Counted from the first letter of the stretch, positions 47,388 through 56,460 are shown. The stretch is 64,000 nucleotides of DNA from Planctomycetota bacterium (GCA_021413865.1 JAIOPN010000014.1:186001-250000); one strand, 5' to 3'. Notes: generated from the sequence alone by a model not told the origin. Translations and numbers: made by a program.

Positions 47388-48254
47388 TCACATAAATCGC
47401 CAGTCGTTGGTGTAGAGCGTCCAACCCCACAGGAGCGCGTTGGTGATCCCGTGGGACCAGGCGATCGGGCCGAGCCCCCTGCGCCGCGTCCACGCCAGCA
47501 GCAGGCACCACGTCACGCCCGTCACCACGCAGGCCGGCCAGTCGCGCGGCGCGTGGCTCAGCGTGAAGACCGCCGTCGAGGCCGCCACGCCGAACAGGCT
47601 CAGCACGCCTAATCCCGTCGCCTCGAACTGGGACGTGAACTGCCCCGGCAGCACCGCCGCCCGCCGCGCGGGCCCGGTCTCCATGATCCAGTCGCCCACC
47701 ACCGGCACGTCCTGCAACACCTGTAACAGGCCAACCCACGTCGCCCGCGCCGAGTGCAAGCAGCGCAGCATCAGCGACCGCGTGAACATCTCCTCGAACA
47801 ACGGCACCAGCAGCGACATGCCCAGCAGCCGCATCCCGATCGACACGCGGTAAACCCACGGCGTCGCGCCCCGCATCTTCTCGAAGAAGTGCGGCTCCGT
47901 CTGGCCCAGCGACGGGAACAGCCGCTCCATCCCCATCCCGATCGCGATCCACGCAACCAGCACGAACACGCCCGAGGGCACGGCCGACCAGTGAAAACTT
48001 ACAGTCAACTCCGGCGTCAGTTTGCGGTAGCGCCAGAGCAGCCACGCCACCACCGCGCACTGCAGCGCGTACACCGTCGGGTAAACGTACGCCGACAGGT
48101 CCTTCGTAAGGCTCAGCACCGAGAGCAGCACGAGGTACACCGCGAAGGGGGTGAGCCTGGGGTTGAACGGGTGCGACGCCATGAACGCGTCGAGGGACGC
48201 GAGCGGGGAGCGCTTCGGGGGCGTGGTCAGCGGCGGTGATTTAGCCTGGCTCAA
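47388..48254 (-). CDS. CPBP family (CAAX-like) intramembrane protease
   Basis: 288 residues, about 6 to 8 hydrophobic segments. Motif 1 is VPLFEEMFTRSLMLR (Glu-Glu then Arg), motif 2 FTLSHAPRDW, motif 3 WSHGITNALL, the catalytic set of CPBP proteases. A CPBP subgroup described as CAAX prenyl protease-related occurs near exosortase systems. The convergent PEP-CTERM neighbour fits that, but membership is inferred. No exosortase gene is in the window. Confidence 0.87.
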   Translation of the reverse strand: MSQAKSPPLTTPPKRSPLASLDAFMASHPFNPRLTPFAVYLVLLSVLSLTKDLSAYVYPTVYALQCAVVAWLLWRYRKLTPELTVSFHWSAVPSGVFVLVAWIAIGMGMERLFPSLGQTEPHFFEKMRGATPWVYRVSIGMRLLGMSLLVPLFEEMFTRSLMLRCLHSARATWVGLLQVLQDVPVVGDWIMETGPARRAAVLPGQFTSQFEATGLGVLSLFGVAASTAVFTLSHAPRDWPACVVTGVTWCLLLAWTRRRGLGPIAWSHGITNALLWGWTLYTNDWRFM

Positions 48255-48358
48255 GTGGGCGGCGTCTCGGGTGCGACAGGGAAGAGATCGGCAGAGTCGT
48301 GGCTGTATCTTATCGCTTCATCACCGCAAACCGACCCCGTGCGACATACGATTGGGCC

Positions 48359-48859
48359 ATGCACCCCGCCTCGCTGCCCACGGATGCGTTGATGAAACAG
48401 TGTGCCGTCGAGCGCACCAAGCGCTCCGGCCCGGGCGGGCAGAACCGCAACAAGGTCGAGACGGCCGTCGTTCTGCATCACACGCGCACAGGCGTCACGG
48501 GGCAGGCCTCCGAACGGCGCAGCCAGGCGGAAAATCTGCGCGAGGCCCTGTTCCGCCTGCGCATCAACCTCGCGCTGGAAGTGCGTGAACCGCGCCGGCC
48601 GACCGATCCGCCCAGCGCCCTGTGGCGGTCCCGCGCCGTCGGCGGCCGTATCGCCTGCAACCCCCGCCACGATGATTTCCCGTCACTGCTCGCCGAGGCG
48701 CTGGACACGCTCGCAATTCACGCGGACGACCCCGCCGCCGCCTCGCAATCACTGGGCGTGTCACCGACGCAGTTCGTCAAGTTCATCGGCCGCGAGCCAC
48801 GTGCACTGGCCTCGCTCAATGCCCGCCGCGCGGCCGCGGGGCTCCACGCGCTGCGCTGA
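48359..48859 (+). CDS. Release-factor-like GGQ domain protein
   Basis: 166 residues. SGPGGQNRNKVETAV holds the GGQ tripeptide (26-28) that triggers peptidyl-tRNA hydrolysis on the ribosome. There is no codon-recognition domain, so it is not a normal RF1 or RF2 and is closer to ArfB/YaeJ-type rescue or RF-H factors. Instead of a basic tail, the C-terminus has an Ala-rich helical block (about 110-166). The start is the ATG at 48359. Function in ribosome rescue is likely but not shown. Confidence 0.85.
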   Translation: MHPASLPTDALMKQCAVERTKRSGPGGQNRNKVETAVVLHHTRTGVTGQASERRSQAENLREALFRLRINLALEVREPRRPTDPPSALWRSRAVGGRIACNPRHDDFPSLLAEALDTLAIHADDPAAASQSLGVSPTQFVKFIGREPRALASLNARRAAAGLHALR

Positions 48860-48862
48860 CGC

Positions 48863-49681
48863 TCACGACATCGACGACTTTACGCCCGGCGCGCTGACGC
48901 GCTGCCCCTCGAGCATGTCGCGCCACTCGGGGCGGATGTTGTTCTTCAGGTCGTCGGAAAAATACGGCCCGTAGTTCGACTCGCGGATGCCCGCCCAGAG
49001 GTACTCCGCGTTGACGTCGGCGAACGATGCGAAATAGACGTAGCGCGGCTGGAGCGTGACGTTATTCGAACCCGAGTGCAGGGCCATGGGGTTGAAGACG
49101 ATCAGGTCGCCGTCGCGGGCCAGCACCTCGATGCCGTTCTTGAGCTCGTCGGCGGCGATGGCGGTAACGTTGCCGTGGAACCTGCGTAGCTCTTCCTTGG
49201 TCGTGAGGTTGGCGGTGCGCTCGTAGTTTTTCTTGTGCGAGCCGGGCACGATGGTGAACGCCGCCCCGCCGGCGGGAACCGTGTTGAGGGCGTGGACGAA
49301 GTGGTAATAGGTCAGCCGGGGACGCGTGAAGTACTGGCTGGGGTGGAACACCTGGTCCACGTGCCAGCCGCCCGCGCCGCGCGGGGCGCTGCAGGGGTCG
49401 GATCGGATCAGAACCTGTTCGAGCAGGCGGAGGCGCGTGCTGCCCAGGATCTCCTGCGCCAGGGCCACGAGGCGGGGCGTGAGCGCTTCGGCCATGATCG
49501 CGCCGGGGATCGGGTGGCGCAGCGTGCGGGTCACGGGATGGGGGTGCATCTGCGGGGGATCGATCGGCGGGAGCAGACTGTCCATGTGTGCCCGCAGCCG
49601 CGCGGTGAAGGCCAGCGGCAGAAAATCACGGAAGACCGTGTAGCCTTCCGCGTCGAGCTGATCGATCTGGGCCGTGTACAT
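48863..49681 (-). CDS. Phytanoyl-CoA dioxygenase (PhyH) family protein 3
   Basis: 272 residues from the ATG at 49681 with GGAG upstream (the longer frame to 49783 is not needed). His-X-Asp pair in GGWHVDQVF, FTIVPGSHKKNY, and a distal His in MALHSGSNNVT with Arg in PRYVYFA. Substrate unknown. Last gene of the left arm of a divergent cluster, 56 bp after a Gfo/Idh/MocA gene. Confidence 0.87.
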   Translation of the reverse strand: MYTAQIDQLDAEGYTVFRDFLPLAFTARLRAHMDSLLPPIDPPQMHPHPVTRTLRHPIPGAIMAEALTPRLVALAQEILGSTRLRLLEQVLIRSDPCSAPRGAGGWHVDQVFHPSQYFTRPRLTYYHFVHALNTVPAGGAAFTIVPGSHKKNYERTANLTTKEELRRFHGNVTAIAADELKNGIEVLARDGDLIVFNPMALHSGSNNVTLQPRYVYFASFADVNAEYLWAGIRESNYGPYFSDDLKNNIRPEWRDMLEGQRVSAPGVKSSMS

Positions 49682-49737
49682 GGCGGGTGCTCCGTGAGGC
49701 GTGGGACTGATTATTGTCGCGATCTGGGCGGATATCT

Positions 49738-50838
49738 CTACCACAACCGCGAATCGGGCACGGACAGCCATATCCCGCCGCACGCGATGGATCGCTGGCT
49801 CACCAGGCCCGGGAGCGTCATGTCCATCGCCGCGTCGATACCGATCGGACTGGGCTTATTCTGACGGATGGCGTCAACGAAGTCGGCAAGCTGGATGAAG
49901 TCCGACCCGCCGTGGCCCGCGCCGGCGGCGGTCGGGCCGTGGCGGCGCCAGAGGTCGGGGAGGAACTCGTCCGCCATCTCATCGAGCGTCCGCCACTCCA
50001 TCTTCCCACCCGATCGGCCGCGCAGCCAGACCTTGCTCGTCGCGCCGTCGATGCCGCTCGTCTCGAACGCGCCGTCCGTCCCCTGCAGCACGAACTTGTG
50101 GCAGCTCGGCCGGTCGGACAAGAAATCCTGCCTGATCTTGATGAGCGAGCCGCGCGTTGTTTTGGCGAGCATGACGCACGTGCTCTCGATCTCATACGCC
50201 CTGCCCTCGTGGTCGGCGTGGCGGTGGCCCGACCCGGCGCAGCTCACGCTCTCCACGCGGTCGCCGGGCATCCACGCCAGCGCGGGGCCCAGGCTGTGCG
50301 TACCGTAGGTGATGCCGTTGACCCCCACCGCCCACTTGCGCCGCCACGGCGTCTTGACGATCAGCGACTTCAGTTCGTGCAGGTACTCCCCCTGGGCGTA
50401 ATACGTCTGGCCGAACATCCCCCGCTTCACCATCTCCGTCACGATCTGCACGTGGCGGAAATAGTTCATGTTCTCCATCATCATGTAGAGCCCGCGCGCC
50501 GAACGGCAGGCCAGGACAAGATCACGGCACTCCTCGATGCTCACCCCGCCGGGCACCTCGCTCATCACGTGCAGCCCGCGGTTGAGCGCCGCGATCGACT
50601 GCGGCGCGTGCAGCGGCATGGGCGTGGCGATGAGCACCGCGTCCAGCTTGGAGCGCTCGATCATCTCGTTAAAATCGGTCCAGCGCTCGACGCCCGGGTG
50701 TTGCGCGACCGCCTTGTCGAGCCGCGCCGGATCGGCGTCGCACAACGCGTGCAGCCGCAAACCATCGAGCCGCAGCCCCGCGAACGCACCGCGTCGCAGG
50801 CCGACGATCCCAAGGTTGATGGATTCGAGTACGGCCAT
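49738..50838 (-). CDS. Gfo/Idh/MocA oxidoreductase A
   Basis: 366 residues. N-terminal Rossmann fold (about 5-125: LGIVGLRRGAFAG, ALCDADPARL, AVLIATPMPLHA), the EVPGG motif near residue 92 as the usual EKP/EVP-type active-site block, and a C-terminal alpha/beta domain. NAD(P)-linked oxidation of a sugar or inositol is the family role. It is a close paralogue of the gene upstream, with a shared C-terminus (TLPGLVSQRSIACGG, then VPDSRLW). Confidence 0.9.
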   Translation of the reverse strand: MAVLESINLGIVGLRRGAFAGLRLDGLRLHALCDADPARLDKAVAQHPGVERWTDFNEMIERSKLDAVLIATPMPLHAPQSIAALNRGLHVMSEVPGGVSIEECRDLVLACRSARGLYMMMENMNYFRHVQIVTEMVKRGMFGQTYYAQGEYLHELKSLIVKTPWRRKWAVGVNGITYGTHSLGPALAWMPGDRVESVSCAGSGHRHADHEGRAYEIESTCVMLAKTTRGSLIKIRQDFLSDRPSCHKFVLQGTDGAFETSGIDGATSKVWLRGRSGGKMEWRTLDEMADEFLPDLWRRHGPTAAGAGHGGSDFIQLADFVDAIRQNKPSPIGIDAAMDMTLPGLVSQRSIACGGIWLSVPDSRLW

Positions 50839-50862
50839 GTTTTATTTCGCCCGACTCATCCA

Positions 50863-51978
50863 TCACCAGAAACGCGAGTCCGGCACCGGCAGCCACTGCC
50901 CGCCGCACATGATGGACTGCTGGCTCACCAGGCCCGGCAGCGTCATGTCCATCGCCTCGTGCACGCCGATCGGGCAGGGGCGCACGCCCTCGATGGCGTC
51001 CACGAAGTCCATCAGCTCCAGCAGGTCGCCGCCGCCGTGGCCCGCCTTCTGTGCCAGCTCGCGGAACTTCACCCAGTTCTCCGGCGTGTAGTCGCCGGCG
51101 ATGTCCGCCAGGTTCTTCCACTCGTGCACCGCCCCCTTGGAGCGCAGCCAGATCTTGTTGATGTCGCCCGGACCGCCGCGCGCCGATTCGTAGCAGCCGT
51201 CCACGCCCTGCAACTGGTAGTTGGTCATCGAGTGCGGCCGGTCGCTGAGCATGTCCACGCGGACCTTAATCAGCCCGCCCCACGTCGTCTTGCCGAGCAT
51301 GACGCAGGACTCCTCGTTCTCGTAGTAATTCCCGCGCGGGTCCTTGTAATGATGGCCCGAGCCGGCGCCGCATACGCTGACCACGCGCTCACCGGGGAAC
51401 CACTGCAAAATCGGCCCGAGGCTGTGCGTGCCGTAGGTAACGCCGTTCACGCCCGTCTGCCACTTGCGCCGCCACTTGGTCACCTCGTTGAGCCCCTTGA
51501 GCTCGTGGATGTATTCGCCCTCGGCGTAGTAGGTCTTGCCGAACTCGCCGCGGCGGACCATCTCCTTGATGACCTGGTTGGACTCCATGTAGGTGTAGTT
51601 CTCGGCCATCATGTAGAGGGCCTTGCTCTTCTTGCACGCCATCACCAGGTCGCGGCACTCCTCGAGGTTCACACCCGCGGGCACCTCGCTGATGGCGTGG
51701 ATGTTCCGCTTGAGCGCCTCAATCGACTGCGGGATGTGCAGCGGCATGGGCGTGCCGATGATGACGGCATCGACGCCCCCCTTGTCGAGCATCTCGGTGT
51801 AGTCGGTGTACTTGCCGGTGACGCCCAGTTCGGCGGCCGCCTTGTCGAGGCCGTCCTTATTGAGGTCGCACACCGCGTGCAGACGCAAACGAGGGATGAC
51901 CTCGACCGAGCGGCGGAAGCTGCCGCCACGGCCGACCGCGCCGACGATGCCGATGTTGATCTTCTCCAACGCGCCCAT
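50863..51978 (-). CDS. Gfo/Idh/MocA oxidoreductase B
   Basis: 371 residues, GGAGAT upstream of the ATG. Rossmann domain (INIGIVGAVGRGGSF, AVCDLNKDGL, AVIIGTPMPLH), EVPAGVNLEECRDLV, and the YAEGEYIHELKG block shared with the paralogue downstream (YAQGEYLHELKS). Ends VPDSRFW. Likely sugar dehydrogenase acting on a partner substrate of the neighbouring PhyH enzyme. First gene of the left arm, 24 bp from oxidoreductase A. Confidence 0.92.
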   Translation of the reverse strand: MGALEKINIGIVGAVGRGGSFRRSVEVIPRLRLHAVCDLNKDGLDKAAAELGVTGKYTDYTEMLDKGGVDAVIIGTPMPLHIPQSIEALKRNIHAISEVPAGVNLEECRDLVMACKKSKALYMMAENYTYMESNQVIKEMVRRGEFGKTYYAEGEYIHELKGLNEVTKWRRKWQTGVNGVTYGTHSLGPILQWFPGERVVSVCGAGSGHHYKDPRGNYYENEESCVMLGKTTWGGLIKVRVDMLSDRPHSMTNYQLQGVDGCYESARGGPGDINKIWLRSKGAVHEWKNLADIAGDYTPENWVKFRELAQKAGHGGGDLLELMDFVDAIEGVRPCPIGVHEAMDMTLPGLVSQQSIMCGGQWLPVPDSRFW

Positions 51979-52083
51979 GGGCGTATCTCCGGGTGATTAG
52001 GGGAGCGACATTGGAAACGCGATCACGCGGGGCGTCAATGTGACGCATCCCCGGTGTACGATGCGTCACCACGGAGATTCCCC
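51979..52083. promoter_or_regulatory. Divergent intergenic region with TGACGC half-sites
   Basis: 105 bp between two divergent Gfo/Idh/MocA genes. It has a perfect palindrome GCGTCA-ATG-TGACGC (52032-52046) and a third site ATGCGTCA (52061-52068) that pairs with TGACGCAT (52041-52048). Three half-sites in this small region suggest a regulator binding site. No regulator gene is adjacent. Both starts have GGAGAT-type ribosome sites. Confidence 0.6.
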
Positions 52084-53343
52084 ATGCCCCAACCCCCACC
52101 CCTCCGCATCGGCGTGCTGGGCACGCGGCGCGGCATCGCGTTCGCCGAGGCGGCCGACCAGTTGCCCGGCCTCGCCCGCGTCACCGGCTTTGTCGGGCGG
52201 GACGCCAAACGCGCCGGCGTGATCCGCCGTCTGTTCCCCAAGGCCCGCATCTACGACAGCTACGAGCAGATGCTCGATGACGACGCGATCGACGCCGTGG
52301 TCGTCGCCAACTACGCCGACGAGCACGCCCCGCCCGCGCTGGCCGCGCTCCGCGCCGGTAAGCACGTGCTCAGCGAGGTCGTCGCCTTCGACACCATCGC
52401 GCAGGGCGTCGAGCTGGCGCGCACGGTCGAGAAAACCGGCAAAATCTATTTCTTCGGCGAGAACTTCTGCTACATGGCGTTCGTGCAGGAGATGCGGCGG
52501 CTGTACGAGAGCGGCGCGCTGGGCGAGGTGCGCTACGCCGAGGGGGAGTACGTCCACTGGGCGCAGGGCGTGATGCACATGCTGGTGGACCTGGACATCC
52601 CCAACCACTGGCGGCTCTGGGTCCCGCCGACGTTTTACTGCACGCACTCGGTCGGGCCGCTCCTGCGCATCACGGGCGAGCGGCCGGTCGCGGTGTCGGC
52701 CTCGGTGGGCGTGATCGCGCTGCCGGGGACGAAGCACCCGCCCGTGCAGACGCCCGCCGTCGAGATCGTGCGACTCGCCAACGGCGCGATCGTCAAGAGC
52801 CTGCACGGCGGGCCCGGGCCGCGTGAGCCGTGGCAGCCCTGGTTCAGCATCGCCGGCTCAAAGGGGTGCATCGAGAGCAACCGCTGGCCCAGCCCCAACC
52901 TCGTCACGCGCTATCTCGACCGTGAGAAACACCCTCGTTCCTACACCGCGAAGTTCACCCGCCTCGCCAAACAGGCCGCGAAGACGCAGCACTGGGGCGC
53001 GGACCTCTTCACGCTCGAACGCTTCGCCCACGCGGCGCGGACCGGCGAAAAACCGGACATCGACGTTTACATGGGGCTGGATATGACGCTCGTGGGCGCG
53101 ATGGGCTGGCGCTCCGTGCTCGCCGGCAGCGCGTGGATGGACATCCCCGATCTCCGCAAGGAATCCGTCCGCAAGAAATGGGAGAGCGACCGCTACTCCT
53201 GCAAGCCCGGCACACCGAAGAAATACCTCCTGCCGAACCACGCGACCACCGGCCGGACGACGCTGCCCGACATGGCCTTCATCAAGACCATCCGCCGCGA
53301 ACAGAAACGCGAGCCGTATTACAAGGCGATGTACCGTGACTGA
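52084..53343 (+). CDS. Gfo/Idh/MocA oxidoreductase C
   Basis: 419 residues from the ATG with GGAG upstream. Rossmann domain (LRIGVLGTRRGIAFAEAA, AVVVANYADEH), then SEVVAFDT at the active-site block, the YAEGEYVHWAQG block, and a longer C-terminus with RKKWESDRYSCKPGTPKKYL. Related to but clearly diverged from the two oxidoreductases on the other strand. First gene of the right arm. Confidence 0.9.
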   Translation: MPQPPPLRIGVLGTRRGIAFAEAADQLPGLARVTGFVGRDAKRAGVIRRLFPKARIYDSYEQMLDDDAIDAVVVANYADEHAPPALAALRAGKHVLSEVVAFDTIAQGVELARTVEKTGKIYFFGENFCYMAFVQEMRRLYESGALGEVRYAEGEYVHWAQGVMHMLVDLDIPNHWRLWVPPTFYCTHSVGPLLRITGERPVAVSASVGVIALPGTKHPPVQTPAVEIVRLANGAIVKSLHGGPGPREPWQPWFSIAGSKGCIESNRWPSPNLVTRYLDREKHPRSYTAKFTRLAKQAAKTQHWGADLFTLERFAHAARTGEKPDIDVYMGLDMTLVGAMGWRSVLAGSAWMDIPDLRKESVRKKWESDRYSCKPGTPKKYLLPNHATTGRTTLPDMAFIKTIRREQKREPYYKAMYRD

Positions 53344-53356
53344 GGACAGGAAACCC

Positions 53357-54229
53357 ATGCCCGCCCCGATCGCCGTGGAACCCGACATCCACTGGACGGA
53401 GCACTTTGCGCGTTATGGTTTCGCCGTCGTGCCGGGGCTGCTCGACCGGGAGTTTTGTGGTGAATGCATCCGCCACATCGCCGCGCTGATCGGGCACAAC
53501 CTGCCCGCGAGCCAGTGGACCAACGACAACACGCCCGTGCTGCACCACCCGTTCTTCGAGGGTGGCAATGCCCCTGAGCCGGTGCTGGAGCGCGTGTTCG
53601 AGCAGCCGCGGCTGCGCGCGGCGATCGAGATCTTGTACGGCGGGCCGGGCCACTGGGACGGGATGAAGAACTACTACCTCTTCCTCAAGCCGCACAACCC
53701 CAAAGGTCGCGCGACGCTGACGAAGCAGGGGCACATCGACTTCGGCAACCAGCGCGTGCCGCCGCTCTACCGCGGGTTCACGTTCCAGGCGCTGCTGCAT
53801 GACAACGAACCGCTCAGCGGCAACCTGACGCTGCACCCGGGCTCGCACCGGACGGTGCAGAAGGTCGTGATGGCGGAGCCGGAGCACCAGTTCAAGAGCG
53901 GGCTGTACGAGGGGGTGCAGCCGCCGCCGTTCGAATTCGTCGGCCGGGCGGGCGACGTCTGCTTCATGCACCACATCGTGCTGCACTCGGGCAACGATTC
54001 GTATTCGCAGAACCGCCTGCCGCGCGTCGCCCTCCACGGCGAGGCGTTCCGCACGAATTGGCTGCGCGAGATCGACCCGGCCAAACCCAACCTCAGCCCG
54101 TGGGAACGCAGCCTCGCCCACAACGGGCCGTACCGTGAGCCGCCCGCCGTCGAGGAGGAGCAGATGATCAAACGACAGAAATATGTTGAAGACCTGAAAA
54201 CCACCGTCTGGCCGCCCAAGCCCAAGTGA
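53357..54229 (+). CDS. Phytanoyl-CoA dioxygenase (PhyH) family protein 4
   Basis: 290 residues from the ATG at 53357 (AGGA upstream); a GTG at 53336 overlaps the previous stop. Fe ligands fit GHIDFGN (His-X-Asp) and the distal His in IVLHSGNDS, with LTLHPGSHRTVQ between. The C-terminus is Pro/Lys-rich. It follows oxidoreductase C by 13 bp, so the two should be co-translated. Confidence 0.87.
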   Translation: MPAPIAVEPDIHWTEHFARYGFAVVPGLLDREFCGECIRHIAALIGHNLPASQWTNDNTPVLHHPFFEGGNAPEPVLERVFEQPRLRAAIEILYGGPGHWDGMKNYYLFLKPHNPKGRATLTKQGHIDFGNQRVPPLYRGFTFQALLHDNEPLSGNLTLHPGSHRTVQKVVMAEPEHQFKSGLYEGVQPPPFEFVGRAGDVCFMHHIVLHSGNDSYSQNRLPRVALHGEAFRTNWLREIDPAKPNLSPWERSLAHNGPYREPPAVEEEQMIKRQKYVEDLKTTVWPPKPK

Positions 54230-54266
54230 TTGTCACCGGCCGCCGGGTATCATTCACGGACATCTC

Positions 54267-55160
54267 ATGCCCGACGAAACACCACAACCCGAACACGTGA
54301 TCCAGGTCCGTGACCTGGTCAAGACCTTCGACGGCCGGACCGTGCTGGACGGCATCAACCTCGACGTCCTCTCGGGTGAAACACTCGTCGTCATGGGCGG
54401 CTCGGGCTGCGGCAAGAGCACGCTGCTGCGCCACATGGTCGGCTCCATCAAGCCCGACCGCGGGTCGATCAAGCTGCTGGGCGAGGAGATCACGACCCTC
54501 GAAGAAGAGGGGATGAACGAGATCCGCAAGCAGTTCGGCATCCTGTTCCAGTCCGGGGCGCTCTTCAACTCCATGACGCTGCGGCAGAATGTCGCCCTGC
54601 CGCTGCAGGAGCACACGACGCTCGACGGCGACACGATCGACATCATCGTGAAGATCAAGCTCGAGCTGGTGGGCCTGCGCGAGCACGCCGACAAGTTCCC
54701 TGCGCAGATTTCGGGCGGCATGAAGAAGCGCGCCGGCTTGGCGCGGGCGCTGGCGCTGGACCCGAAAATCCTTTTCTACGACGAGCCCTCCGCCGGCCTC
54801 GACCCCGTCACCAGCGCCGAGATCGACATCCTCATCATGAACCTGTCGCGGCAACTGGGCGTCACCAGCGTCGTGGTCACGCACGAGATGGACTCCGCCT
54901 TTCGCATCGCCGACCGCATGGCGATGCTCGACAAGGGGCGCATGCTCCTCATCGATACCCGCGCCGGCTTTGAGACGCTGCGCGACGCGAAAGGTGAATT
55001 GGACGACACCTCGGGCTTGATCCGCCAGTTCCTGCGCGGCGACCCGGAAGGGCCGATCACGCGCCGCAAGCTCTCGACGGGCTACGCCGACGACCTGCTG
55101 GGCGAGGTGCCCCGCCACCTGCGGCCCCATCCGTCGGTGCAGCCGACGCGTGGGGCGTGA
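54267..55160 (+). CDS. MlaF-type ABC transporter ATP-binding protein
   Basis: 297 residues. Walker A GGSGCGKST (about 45-53), Q-loop FQSGALFNSMT, signature ISGGMKKRAGLARAL, Walker B ILFYDEPSAGLDP and H-loop VVVTHEM. The SGGMKKR signature and FQSGALF loop are those of MlaF, the ATPase of phospholipid/retrograde lipid transport. MlaE, MlaD and MlaB are not adjacent, so it is an orphan in this window. A C-terminal extension of about 45 residues is unusual. Confidence 0.9.
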   Translation: MPDETPQPEHVIQVRDLVKTFDGRTVLDGINLDVLSGETLVVMGGSGCGKSTLLRHMVGSIKPDRGSIKLLGEEITTLEEEGMNEIRKQFGILFQSGALFNSMTLRQNVALPLQEHTTLDGDTIDIIVKIKLELVGLREHADKFPAQISGGMKKRAGLARALALDPKILFYDEPSAGLDPVTSAEIDILIMNLSRQLGVTSVVVTHEMDSAFRIADRMAMLDKGRMLLIDTRAGFETLRDAKGELDDTSGLIRQFLRGDPEGPITRRKLSTGYADDLLGEVPRHLRPHPSVQPTRGA

Positions 55161-55167
55161 ATACATA

Positions 55168-56247
55168 TCAATCGAACGCCAACTGTTTGCGGAGACGCGC
55201 GGCGGCGGCGTCGATCTCCAGGTAGCGGCGTCGCGTCTCCGCCAGGTTGCGCCGCATCCGCACGCGCTCCTCGCGCGGCATCGCAAGCGCCCGGCGGACG
55301 GCGTCTTCCCAGCCCCCCTTGTCTGCCGATATACAGGTCTCCATGTCCGCCAGCCCGATGTTGTAGCGCTTCTCGTCCTGCGTGATCGGGATGGCCCCGC
55401 GCATGACGGCCTCGACCACGCGGTGCGTCCACAGCCCACCGTAGCCCAGCGGGGAGATGCAGAACTCCATGCGGTCCAGCACCGGGACGTACGCCTCTTT
55501 CCCCACGCCGCGCTTCACGTCGTTGTCGCCGTACTCGGACCAGAACACCGGCCTCTTGCCCGGCGCAACGGGGGCGTCTGGCTCGTCGATTATCTGCAAA
55601 TCCGGGTGACGCCCGATCTCCGCCTGCGCCTGCCGCATCACCACCTCGCGCTCGGGGGGCAAGCGGGAGCCGACAAAACCCAGCGCGTAGGCGCGGTCGT
55701 CCTCGGGATCGGGCATGGGCGAGTACATCCGCTCACGGCCCTCGGGGACGAGCATGAACTGCGGGTGGGGCATTGGACTGAAGTAGATTTTTCGGCGCAC
55801 GGTGACGTACGGGCTCCAGGTGCCTTGGGCGGTCTGGAAGATCATGCGGCAGGCCTTGAGGTAGTAAGGGTAGCCTCGCACCAAATCGCGCGCTACGCAG
55901 CGGAGCGAAACGTAGCGGTGCCAGTCCGTCATGCAGCAGATTTTCCCCGCCGTGCCGCACCAGCGGTCCAAGTCTGGCGTGCGCGTGGGCCTGATGTTCT
56001 GCTGGTCAATGATGAGCCAGTCCAGCGGCATGGCGCGGTAATCGAGAGGGATGAGGTCCGCGTAGCCCAATTTCTTGATGCGGGCGAAGCTCATCGGGTG
56101 CTCCGACCCACGGGGTGATTTGGAGAGGTCGGTCTGCGTAATGACGAAACAGCGCCAGCCGGGCGTGCGTGACATGAGGTAGGTCAACGCCTCGTGGAAG
56201 TGGACGAGAGATTGGGTGTACACGCCGATGGTCAGGGGGAGGGGCAT
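55168..56247 (-). CDS. Exostosin-like glycosyltransferase
   Basis: 359 residues from the ATG at 56247. The C-terminal half has the exostosin/GT47-like pattern: DRMEFCISPLGYGGLWTHR then VEAVMRGAIPITQDE. The N-terminal half is variable. No membrane segment. Probably adds sugars to a surface polysaccharide, donor unknown. Opposite strand to the rest of the cluster and convergent with the ABC ATPase gene, 7 bp away. Confidence 0.72.
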   Translation of the reverse strand: MPLPLTIGVYTQSLVHFHEALTYLMSRTPGWRCFVITQTDLSKSPRGSEHPMSFARIKKLGYADLIPLDYRAMPLDWLIIDQQNIRPTRTPDLDRWCGTAGKICCMTDWHRYVSLRCVARDLVRGYPYYLKACRMIFQTAQGTWSPYVTVRRKIYFSPMPHPQFMLVPEGRERMYSPMPDPEDDRAYALGFVGSRLPPEREVVMRQAQAEIGRHPDLQIIDEPDAPVAPGKRPVFWSEYGDNDVKRGVGKEAYVPVLDRMEFCISPLGYGGLWTHRVVEAVMRGAIPITQDEKRYNIGLADMETCISADKGGWEDAVRRALAMPREERVRMRRNLAETRRRYLEIDAAAARLRKQLAFD

Positions 56248-56460
56248 CACGGGCCTCGCGGTGGCGACTGGAAATACGCACGGGGTCGCGGTGGCGTGCG
56301 GATGGCTGGAATCATACGCCAAAGCAGGGACGCCGCCAGAAGATCGCGTGGGAATTACCCGATGAATGAACAGCCCGGCGGGCGTCGCCGTGTATAACGG
56401 TTGTGTCGGTCGTGAGACCGGGAAGATGTCGGCATACAATCCCGTACGCACCATACCTCT

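Noticed and set aside
49714-51996. Long open frame on the plus strand (760 codons) opposite the two oxidoreductase genes
   Set aside because: It is antisense to two clear Gfo/Idh/MocA genes and one PhyH end; composition is His/Arg/Ala-rich without domains. Long antisense frames are expected in GC-rich DNA.
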